From positions 1-34,187 of the forward strand of contig JARLHM010000191.1 of NCBI GenBank assembly GCA_031292235.1: 34,187 nucleotides of DNA, given 5' to 3'. The notes beneath the pieces were generated by a model. The model made no database searches and was not told the origin of the DNA. It saw only the letters and a program-made list of their open reading frames with translations. The position numbers and the translations under genes were made by a program. This DNA comes from Syntrophaceae bacterium (GTDB lineage: Bacteria; Desulfobacterota; Desulfomonilia; Desulfomonilales; Desulfomonilaceae). Positions 27,261 through 34,187 of the stretch are shown here, piece by piece; position 1 is the stretch's first letter; every line of letters begins with the position of its first letter.

Positions 27261-28034
27261 GTGGAAAAAATCAGGCTCAAGGTTCAGATAGCCTGCGTAG
27301 CGTTACTAAATCTTGGTTTATTTCAATGGCAAACAGTTTGTTTTCCGGTACTCAACTGTCATTCCTGTCCTACTGCGATATTCGCCTGTCCGGTTGGTAT
27401 CATTGGTCAATTCATCGGTCTGGGATTGATTCCTCTGAGCGTTGTCGGAATAGTGGCCATCGCCGGCCTAACTGTAGGGCGTTTCCTATGCGGCTGGGTA
27501 TGTCCATTTGGATTCCTCCAGGATCTCCTATACAAGGTTCCATATATAAAATTCGACATCCCTCGCTGGACCCGTTTTATAAAATATGGGGTCTTCGCCG
27601 GGTTGGTTGTCGCTGTTCCCTTTTTTCTGACGCCCGGGTTTCCAGCTTATTTCTGTCGGCTGTGCCCTGTAGCCACAATAGAATCGGCAGTTCCCTGGGC
27701 TGTAATAAATGGGACCACCGACATATTTTCTTTGACGCTGAGGCTTGTAATACTGTTTGCCGTGGTCGTTGCGGCAATGGGACATCGCCGATTCTTTTGC
27801 AAGGTTATCTGTCCTCTCGGGGCTGTCTTGGCGCCTCTTAACCGTTTTGCCTTGATCTTCCCAGAGCGAAACGACAAATGTACAGATTGCGGAGCCTGTA
27901 ACAAAGTGTGCCCAATGGAAACAAAACAAGGGGAATCGAAACTTGGGGTTTATGATGGAGCGCCCGAAGAGTGTATATCCTGTCTGGAATGCCGGGACAA
28001 ATGTCCAACCGACTCCATAAAAATATGGGGCTGA
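27261..28034 (+). CDS. NapH-like polytopic membrane protein with two C-terminal 4Fe-4S clusters
   Basis: GRFLCGWVCPFGFLQDLLYK and RRFFCKVICPLGAVLAPLNR (NapH/CcoG-like CxxxCP motifs), CTDCGACNKVCPM and CISCLECRDKCPTDSI ferredoxin motifs. GTG at 27261 with AGGAG 8 nt upstream; track start 27231. Confidence 0.88.
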   Translation: MEKIRLKVQIACVALLNLGLFQWQTVCFPVLNCHSCPTAIFACPVGIIGQFIGLGLIPLSVVGIVAIAGLTVGRFLCGWVCPFGFLQDLLYKVPYIKFDIPRWTRFIKYGVFAGLVVAVPFFLTPGFPAYFCRLCPVATIESAVPWAVINGTTDIFSLTLRLVILFAVVVAAMGHRRFFCKVICPLGAVLAPLNRFALIFPERNDKCTDCGACNKVCPMETKQGESKLGVYDGAPEECISCLECRDKCPTDSIKIWG

Positions 28035-28067
28035 TCCCTTTTAGTTTCCTACATGGAGGTCGTAAAC

Positions 28068-28256
28068 ATGTGTGAATTGAACGCCTATATATTACGCGAA
28101 GGTGAAGAAGAGCTGGTCATGGAAAGTGTTGGCTCGCTTGTTCCTGTTGATGGAAAGATTACCCTGAAGAGTATCTTCGGTGAAACAATTTCAATTAATG
28201 GCGCATTATTGGAAGTAGACCTGATTGGTCAAAAGATCCGGCTCAAACCCCTTTGA
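28068..28256 (+). CDS. CooT-like small protein
   Basis: MCELNAYILREGEEELVMESVGSLVPVDGKITLKSIFGETISINGALLEVDLIGQKIRLKPL matches CooT family pattern with Cys2; GGAGG RBS at 28055 lies inside the track ORF start. Confidence 0.82.
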   Translation: MCELNAYILREGEEELVMESVGSLVPVDGKITLKSIFGETISINGALLEVDLIGQKIRLKPL

Positions 28257-28401
28257 TTTATAGAATCAAAGGTTTAAGGTTCGCTGCTGAGCATGTGATT
28301 GCAAGTTTTGCTCTTGACAGCCAAGGAGCCCCTTTGTAAAAGGTACGCGTAATTTCGGATTTTCCAATTGCAATTTCCGACCGGTGAGAGGCTTGCGACA
28401 A

Positions 28402-28917
28402 ATGTCATCCATGGAGGCGGTAATTGTACTTAACGCCGGCTATGAATTTATGGGGTTAATCTCATGGCGTAGGGCCATGACGTTGCTATTCAGTGGCAAA
28501 GTGGAAGTTCTCAAAGAATCCGATAAGGTTGTACGGACTGTCTCAAAAAGTTTTCGTATCCCGGCTGTAATAAGGCTGCTCAAGTTTATCCGCCAAATAT
28601 ATAGACGGGAAGTGCCCTTTTCCAGAAAAAATGTTCTAATCCGAGACGCGTTTACCTGTCAGTATTGTGGGGATGATTTCATCTCCAGTGAGCTAACGGT
28701 AGATCATATTGTACCAAAAGTGCAGGGTGGCGAGAACCGGTGGAACAACGTTGTGGCGTGCTGTAGGATGTGCAATGTGAAAAAGGGCGGAAGGACCCCG
28801 AGACAGGCGGGCATGAGTCTTATAAGACAACCCTTCAAGCCGACGATAATGGAATTCCTTAACGTATATTTGGCAAGGAAATTCGGGATTAACCTAAATG
28901 AGCTGCTGAGCGCCTAG
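28402..28917 (+). CDS. HNH endonuclease family protein
   Basis: DAFTCQYCGDDFISSELTVDHIVPKVQGGENRWNNVVACCRMCNVKKGGRTP: HNH with CxxC...CxxC zinc pairs. Alternative start 28384. Confidence 0.92.
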   Translation: MSSMEAVIVLNAGYEFMGLISWRRAMTLLFSGKVEVLKESDKVVRTVSKSFRIPAVIRLLKFIRQIYRREVPFSRKNVLIRDAFTCQYCGDDFISSELTVDHIVPKVQGGENRWNNVVACCRMCNVKKGGRTPRQAGMSLIRQPFKPTIMEFLNVYLARKFGINLNELLSA

Positions 28918-28990
28918 ACATTTGAATGCATGGGTGGAAGGGAGACTGGGCAACTGTGAGTTTTTCACAAGAACGCAAAAAACCCTATTT

Positions 28991-29027
28991 CCGGTCTTAG
29001 CGCATGCTGGAGTCCGGACATTTTTTT
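28991..29027 (+). terminator. Candidate intrinsic terminator after HNH gene
   Basis: CCGGTCT...AGTCCGG hairpin (28991-29017) with inner AGC-GCAT-GCT, followed by seven T (29021-29027). Confidence 0.55.
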
Positions 29028-29051
29028 GTTGACACGCTTTCCTCTTATGAT

Positions 29052-29073
29052 AAGAGAAGAACGCTTCTTTTTT
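29052..29073 (+). terminator. Candidate intrinsic terminator
   Basis: AGAAG-AACG-CTTCT extended to 8 bp, running into a T-rich tract. Confidence 0.5.
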
Positions 29074-29097
29074 ATTATATTTCCATCCCAGTGGAAC

Positions 29098-29135
29098 ACA
29101 CGCGAACGGCCATTTAGATGCCGTTTTCGTGTTTT
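29098..29135 (+). terminator. Candidate intrinsic terminator
   Basis: ACACGCGAACGGC/GCCGTTTTCGTGT (two internal mismatches) followed by TTT. Confidence 0.5.
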
Positions 29136-29380
29136 AAGGGCCAGTTATATTTCACCGACTCCCGGCGCGTACCGTTACGCTTCCAATTCACAGTTGTCTT
29201 ACACAATATTTTAATTTTATTGTCAACAGTTTTTATTTGTATTTTGAGATATTAAGAACATTTTTGAGATATAATATTATTAATGACTAATAGTAAACTT
29301 CATGTTTAGTTTCAGTATGACAACCTATATAGCAAATAACATATTGTTAATAATGGTATTTTATTAGCATGGTGTAGATT

Positions 29381-30955
29381 TTGAAGTCTGCCTATTATGA
29401 TTCTTTCCAAGAGCTTTCAGACGCAACGCGCGGTTTAAGTTCGCTAAAAAGAGAACTTATTCTGCTTGGCATCGCTGTGCTCTGCTTCATTTTCATAATC
29501 AATAGTTCATGGAAAGCTTCGCCCGACAGCGCGCTGTATTTGGAACTTGGGGAATCGATTGCGCACGGAATGGGATACAAATTTAATGGCGAGCACCATA
29601 CATATGTGCCTCCGGGATATCCCTTGCTAGTCTCTGTGAACGTGAAGTTATTTGGAAATAGCTTCCTGGCTTTTCGCGTGATGATGTCGATAGTCGGAAT
29701 CGCGACAGGATTTTGTGGATATTTACTAATATTAAGACTGCTTGGCCGAGATCTGGCTTTAGTGATTGGTGGGTTATTTGCGGTCAATAACACGCTCTTA
29801 TTGAATTCCACCTACACCACATCGGATACACTTTTCACATTGTTTGGCTTGTTAAGTCTTATAAGTGTCAGCGCAATTCGGTCGGGCTCGGCCCGACCCG
29901 GTGGCTTAACATTGGCAGGAGTTCTCTCTGGGGTCCCTGCGCTTGTTAGAATAAACGGTTGGGGTTTGCCGGTTTCTTCGGGATTATTTCTATTTTCATC
30001 GATGAAGAAGAGCGCGCTGACAAAAAGGGTCTCATATGCCTTCATATTTGTCATCGTAGCATTGATTCTTCCTTGTTTATGGGAAGTCCATAAGACAGGA
30101 TATCCGGCCTCCATTAACGAGGGAGAATATGTTAAAGCGGTCACCGGCCGGACGCTTGGGACACAATTGTCCATAATCTCAAAGGCCGCGTGGGATTATA
30201 TTCCCGAAATGGCCACAGCGTTGGCGGGAGTTTCCATAAAAACCGGGTTTGTGGAGATCTTAATAGCGGTGCTTGCTGCGATTGGTTTTTGGGTGTCCTG
30301 GAAAAGAGGCGAGAGACTTTTTACGTATTTGACGATTGTTCAATTTGGGGGACTGCTGCTGAGCCCAGCGGGCGCCAGGTACATTCTTTTGTTGATTCCT
30401 GGCCTGCTGTTGTTCTTCTTTCAGGGTGTAGCGATTACGATCATCCAGCTTAATAAAAGGACTTCGATAAAGTGGCGCAAAATATTTGAATTGAGAGGTA
30501 TCCTTGTTGTCGTAGCCTTTTTGTTATTTGCCACAAACATGGGACAAAATGTTGTTACGATTTCTCAGGCGCGTTGGGCGCTGGAATCCAATGGAGCGGA
30601 ATCCGACCGGGACAGGCCTTTTTTTGTAGCCGCAAGGTGGCTAAGAGCAAACGCAAACGGTGAGCCTGTCTTGACGATGAATCCAAGGATAATTCGCTAC
30701 CTCACAGGTCTGCCTACTGTTGAGACGCTGCGTTCAGGAAGTCCGGAGGAAACGGTTTGGCCTTCAACCCGGAACCAGATCGCCGCTATGCTTGAAAAGC
30801 GAAAACCTGCTTTTCTTTTTCTTGATGACAAGGACCCGATCCTAAAAAGGTTGATAATTGAAGCCGCAGAATCCTTAGATTTTGAGGTTTATGTTATACG
30901 TGAAGCGTCGTTTGGGAATCGATACTCCGTTGCTCGACTATCGCCGCGCAATTGA
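29381..30955 (+). CDS. GT39/PMT_2-like membrane glycosyltransferase
   Basis: PDSALYLELGESIAHGMGYKFNGEHHTYVPPGYPLLVSVNVKLFG GT-C N-terminus with catalytic Asp; many TM segments. Confidence 0.82.
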   Translation: MKSAYYDSFQELSDATRGLSSLKRELILLGIAVLCFIFIINSSWKASPDSALYLELGESIAHGMGYKFNGEHHTYVPPGYPLLVSVNVKLFGNSFLAFRVMMSIVGIATGFCGYLLILRLLGRDLALVIGGLFAVNNTLLLNSTYTTSDTLFTLFGLLSLISVSAIRSGSARPGGLTLAGVLSGVPALVRINGWGLPVSSGLFLFSSMKKSALTKRVSYAFIFVIVALILPCLWEVHKTGYPASINEGEYVKAVTGRTLGTQLSIISKAAWDYIPEMATALAGVSIKTGFVEILIAVLAAIGFWVSWKRGERLFTYLTIVQFGGLLLSPAGARYILLLIPGLLLFFFQGVAITIIQLNKRTSIKWRKIFELRGILVVVAFLLFATNMGQNVVTISQARWALESNGAESDRDRPFFVAARWLRANANGEPVLTMNPRIIRYLTGLPTVETLRSGSPEETVWPSTRNQIAAMLEKRKPAFLFLDDKDPILKRLIIEAAESLDFEVYVIREASFGNRYSVARLSPRN

Positions 30956-31030
30956 ATTGACTAAATAGATGTCACGGAAATGGCCATTTACCGTCAGGTT
31001 AAAATATAAAATTATCTCTGTCCCGTCACA

Positions 31031-31076
31031 AAGAAATTTCAAATTTCTTGACAAAGTAATACTCTGATAGTAAAAA
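31031..31076 (+). promoter_or_regulatory. rplM promoter with overlapping palindrome
   Basis: TTGACA (31048-31053), 17 nt, TAAAAA (31071-31076); AAGAAATTT-C-AAATTTCTT at 31031-31049 overlaps the -35. Confidence 0.45.
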
Positions 31077-31106
31077 TCATTGTTTATAGTTCCGGAGAGG
31101 TGCCGC

Positions 31107-31535
31107 ATGAAAACGTGGACCCCAAAAAAAGGGGAAGTAGAACGTAAATGGTTTGTCATCGACGCCAAGGATAAAGTCCTTGGACGAGTGGCCGTAGAAT
31201 GCGCCAGAATATTACGTGGGAAGACTAAGCCTCAGTTTGCGACTCACATGGATACTGGTGATTTTGTAATAGTTATTAATGCGGACAAGGTTAAGCTTAC
31301 TGGGCGGAAACTCCAACAAAAGATCTATTACAGCCATAGCAATTATCCTGGTGGAATTAAAAGTATCAAAGCTGAAACCTTGCTCAAGCAAAAACCTGAA
31401 AAAATGTTCCGTCTGGCGGTTCGTGGTATGCTTCCTAAGAACACTCTCGGTCGCGCTCAACTGGGGAAACTCAAAATTTATGCCGCTGACTCACATCCCC
31501 ATGAGGCCCAGCAACCGCAAACCTACAACTTTTAA
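31107..31535 (+). CDS. rplM: 50S ribosomal protein L13
   Basis: [72 protein letters not shown]; track start 31080 is upstream. Confidence 0.97.
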   Translation: MKTWTPKKGEVERKWFVIDAKDKVLGRVAVECARILRGKTKPQFATHMDTGDFVIVINADKVKLTGRKLQQKIYYSHSNYPGGIKSIKAETLLKQKPEKMFRLAVRGMLPKNTLGRAQLGKLKIYAADSHPHEAQQPQTYNF

Positions 31536-31548
31536 TATGGAGTCGTAG

Positions 31549-31941
31549 ATGTCTCAAGAATCTTTTTATGCTACCGGAAAAAGAAAAAACGCTATCGCAA
31601 GGGTTTTATTGAAGCCCGGTTCCGGAAAGCTTGTAATTAATGACCGACCGATAGACAGTTATTTCGGTAGACCGACCTCAAGAATGGTCATTATGCAACC
31701 TTTTGAATTAACCCAGACTGCCGGCCGTTTTGATGTTACCGTTTCTGTTCACGGAGGCGGTTTATCTGGTCAGGCGGGCGCCATCAAACATGGAATTAGT
31801 AAGGCTCTCTTAGAGATAGATTCGACTTTCAGGTCTATGTTGAAGAGCGCAGGTTTTCTAACCAGAGATTCCAGGATTAAAGAACGCAAGAAATATGGAA
31901 AGCGAGGAGCCAGGGCCAGCTTCCAGTTCTCCAAACGTTAA
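31549..31941 (+). CDS. rpsI: 30S ribosomal protein S9
   Basis: [28 protein letters not shown]...[25 protein letters not shown]-terminus. Confidence 0.98.
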   Translation: MSQESFYATGKRKNAIARVLLKPGSGKLVINDRPIDSYFGRPTSRMVIMQPFELTQTAGRFDVTVSVHGGGLSGQAGAIKHGISKALLEIDSTFRSMLKSAGFLTRDSRIKERKKYGKRGARASFQFSKR

Positions 31942-31966
31942 TCTATCGGCTTTAGCCGGGGTTTTC

Positions 31967-32040
31967 AAAACGTGATATGAAGAGACAGGTTTCGAAACCT
32001 GTCTCTTCTGTTCATAAGACCAAACAAATTATCACGTTTT
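31967..32040. terminator. Bidirectional terminator-like nested palindrome between convergent rpsI and korB
   Basis: Perfect 30 nt palindrome GAAGAGACAGGTTTCGAAACCTGTCTCTTC (31979-32008) inside outer arms AAAACGTGATA (31967-31977) / TATCACGTTTT (32030-32040). Confidence 0.7.
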
Positions 32041-32050
32041 AGCCACGGTG

Positions 32051-32902
32051 TCAGCGATAGGAATCCAAGACCTTTGACAGCTTGCCTATGTTAAGCGCTC
32101 TCGTGGCAGCGGGGCCTTGCTGTATGAAAGAGAAATGGTCTTCATACGCCGGTCTTCCATTCTTGTACAGGATACCCAGAGGAATCCTGTCTCCCCATTC
32201 TGAAGCTTTAAGAAAAGCCGCTCGCCGATCCGTCGGGTCATAATCCTCCGACAAAACGTAGCAACGCTGGTTATACCATCCGAAGGTGTTGACTTTGTTG
32301 AAAGATACACAGGGTTGCAGGACGTCGACCAGAGAAAATCCTTTATGCCTTACAGCGGCCTGAATAAGTCCAGAAAGATGTTCTGTCCTGCCGGAAAACC
32401 CACGGGCCACAAAGCCGACGTTCATGGTTATTGCGACTTCGACCGGGTTGAAGGGCTGGGAAAATACTCCATCGGGTTGATTCTTTGTGACAAACCCAGG
32501 TTCAGAGGTCGGGCTGGCCTGCCCTTTGGTCAATCCGTAAACCTGGTTGTTATGAACGATCAAGGTCAAATCAATGTTCCTCCGTATCGCCGCCAGGAAA
32601 TGATTCCCGCCTTCACCGTAGCTGCAGCCATCACCGCTTTCAACTATGACTTTGAGTTCAGTGTTGCACAACTTTGCGCCGGTGGCGACCGGTAAGGACC
32701 GACCATGGAGGCCATTGAAGACATTGGCGTTCAAATAATGCGGAGCCTTCGCAGCCTGGCCGATTCCTGACACAAATAGTACTTGGTGTGGCGCCAATTC
32801 CAAAGAAACAAGCGCCTGCTTCATTGCCTTCAGGATCTCATGGTTCCCGCAACCTGGGCACCATGCGGTTTCGTAATCACCGTAATCAGCTAAACTTACC
32901 AT
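32051..32902 (-). CDS. korB: 2-oxoacid:ferredoxin oxidoreductase beta subunit (TPP-binding)
   Basis: YETAWCPGCGNHEILKAMKQAL, GDGCSYGEGGNHFLAAIRRN TPP motif, HNNQVYGLTKGQASPTSEPG. Confidence 0.9.
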   Translation of the reverse strand: MVSLADYGDYETAWCPGCGNHEILKAMKQALVSLELAPHQVLFVSGIGQAAKAPHYLNANVFNGLHGRSLPVATGAKLCNTELKVIVESGDGCSYGEGGNHFLAAIRRNIDLTLIVHNNQVYGLTKGQASPTSEPGFVTKNQPDGVFSQPFNPVEVAITMNVGFVARGFSGRTEHLSGLIQAAVRHKGFSLVDVLQPCVSFNKVNTFGWYNQRCYVLSEDYDPTDRRAAFLKASEWGDRIPLGILYKNGRPAYEDHFSFIQQGPAATRALNIGKLSKVLDSYR

Positions 32903-32916
32903 GTTGACTCAGCCCT

Positions 32917-34187
32917 CTAAATCTGTAATCCTGCCAGAATGTATTCGGGTGTAATTGGCAATCCATCATATCGGAGTATGGTTTTCTCTATTTGGAAACC
33001 GGTTTCTCTTTTTATAAGCCGCGAAAACTGACCAGTCGCATTGCTTTCCACAGCGACTGTCTTGCCGGCGGATTCGAGCTTTTTAATAAATCCTTCGCCA
33101 ATTATAGGCCATATCTGCGGGAAATGTAGCGTCGCTACCCGACGGCCGTTGTTTCTGAGCCGGTTTGCAGCCTCAATGGCTGAACCTCTGGTGGATCCCC
33201 AACATACTAAAAGAAGATCCGGCTCCGCATCACCCAAAAATTCGGGGTGAACCAATTCGGACTTGATCCCATCGAGTTTCCTGAGTCGTTTTTCCACCAT
33301 AGAAATTCTAACGGAAAGATCTTCAGTCAGGTGGCCATCGGGAGTGTGCTCATCACTATCGGCAATTACGAGATCCTGAGAGCTGAAAGCCTTTACGCAT
33401 TTCCTAGACATACCTGGAAATATTCTCGGAGAAATTCCAGAATCTGTCAAAAGATATGTAAGATGAGGGTTTGCCGCTATACTGGAGATAGAACAAGGGT
33501 CTACTGGGTGAATTTTATCGAGATCAAAAGGTTTCACTGAGCGGTAAGAATCAGCGAGGAATTGATCGGTCAGTATGAAAACCGGCGTGTTATATTTATG
33601 GGCGATCTGAAATGCTTTGCTGGTAATGTTGAAGGCCTGTTCAACATCGCCGGGCGCAAATATCGCCCGTGGAAATTCCCCATGGCCCGCGTGCAAAACA
33701 AATTCGAGGTCACCCTGTTCAGTGCGGGTAGGCAGACCAGTTGACGGGCCAGGTCTCTGTGCCACAACAATGACCACCGGGGTCTCTGTCATGCCAGCCA
33801 GGCTAACCGTTTCAGTCATTAGGGCAAACCCTCCGCCTGATGTGGCGACCATGCTGGGGGCTCCAGAAAAGGACGCTCCAACAGCCATATTGATAGCCGA
33901 AATTTCGTCCTCCGCCTGTTCGAGCACAAACTCCATTTCAATTGCATGGCCCGCAAGAGCGGTCGCTATTGATGTGGCCGGTGTCATGGGATAAAAAGAG
34001 AAAAATCTCATCCCTGCGGCGATTGCTCCTAGCGCTATGGCCTCATTTCCATTGAGAGCAAGTCTTCCTTCTGATAAAGCGGGTGGGCGCAGTTTAGGAA
34101 ACTTTGATTTCTGCTGGATCATCCATTCATAACCAGCCGAGAACGAAGAAAGGTTTTGCTTCGTGGATTCCGGTCCATGTTTGTCGA
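32917..34187 (-). CDS. korA: 2-oxoacid:acceptor oxidoreductase alpha subunit (reading frame open past right window edge; possibly gamma-alpha fusion)
   Basis: GNEAIALGAIAAGMRFFSFYPMTPATSIATALA, EQAEDEISAINMAVGASFSGAPSMVATSGGGFALMTE; frame upstream of Met at 34122 is open to 34187 (DKHGPESTKQNLSSFSAGYEWM...). Confidence 0.88.
   Translation of the reverse strand, partial: DKHGPESTKQNLSSFSAGYEWMIQQKSKFPKLRPPALSEGRLALNGNEAIALGAIAAGMRFFSFYPMTPATSIATALAGHAIEMEFVLEQAEDEISAINMAVGASFSGAPSMVATSGGGFALMTETVSLAGMTETPVVIVVAQRPGPSTGLPTRTEQGDLEFVLHAGHGEFPRAIFAPGDVEQAFNITSKAFQIAHKYNTPVFILTDQFLADSYRSVKPFDLDKIHPVDPCSISSIAANPHLTYLLTDSGISPRIFPGMSRKCVKAFSSQDLVIADSDEHTPDGHLTEDLSVRISMVEKRLRKLDGIKSELVHPEFLGDAEPDLLLVCWGSTRGSAIEAANRLRNNGRRVATLHFPQIWPIIGEGFIKKLESAGKTVAVESNATGQFSRLIKRETGFQIEKTILRYDGLPITPEYILAGLQI

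Noticed and set aside
27224-27841. Plus-strand ORF of 205 aa
   Set aside because: Out-of-frame overlap with the NapH-like gene whose 4Fe-4S and CxxxCP motifs are clear in the other frame.
1-34187. CRISPR arrays, tRNA genes, transposons, prophage or toxin-antitoxin/defence genes
   Set aside because: Scanned for repeat-spacer arrays, GGTTCGANTCC-type T-loops and mobile/defence protein motifs; none convincing. The HNH protein is a common stand-alone chromosomal family and not by itself evidence of defence.

Overview
The window is mostly ordinary bacterial chromosome: dense housekeeping genes on both strands, with no CRISPR array, tRNA/rRNA gene, transposase, integrase or phage gene that I could recognise. 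By gene content it looks like an anaerobic deltaproteobacterium-type genome, but this is inference and I could not search. From left to right: hisS N-terminus (minus strand, truncated, absent from the ORF track); metX-metW; an M3-like metallopeptidase; a small zinc-ribbon ORF; rpmI-rplT-pheS-pheT-merR without infC; map-murD; a secreted hypothetical; a B12-binding radical SAM protein; hflK-hflC; a TPR protein; an aminotransferase overlapping rsmE; an anchored hypothetical; an arginine-to-polyamine operon (pyruvoyl arginine decarboxylase, spermidine synthase family, agmatinase family); an HtrA protease; gmk; a small anchored protein with a NapH-like ferredoxin membrane protein and a CooT-like protein; an HNH nuclease; a GT39-like glycosyltransferase; rplM-rpsI; and korB/korA (korA runs off the right edge). 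I did not find a convincing undescribed defence or mobile system. The observations most worth checking are: (1) the structured leader of rpmI, with an overlapping-stem (pseudoknot or switch) arrangement and a 17-codon uORF; (2) a promoter plus structured RNA plus terminator unit at 13179-13299; (3) the pdaD-speE-speB operon, whose route to spermidine is ambiguous; (4) the NapH-like/CooT-like cluster; (5) operator-like palindromes on the hisS and rplM promoters; (6) a large nested palindrome between rpsI and korB. All claims come from reading the sequence by eye; no database or folding calculations were run.
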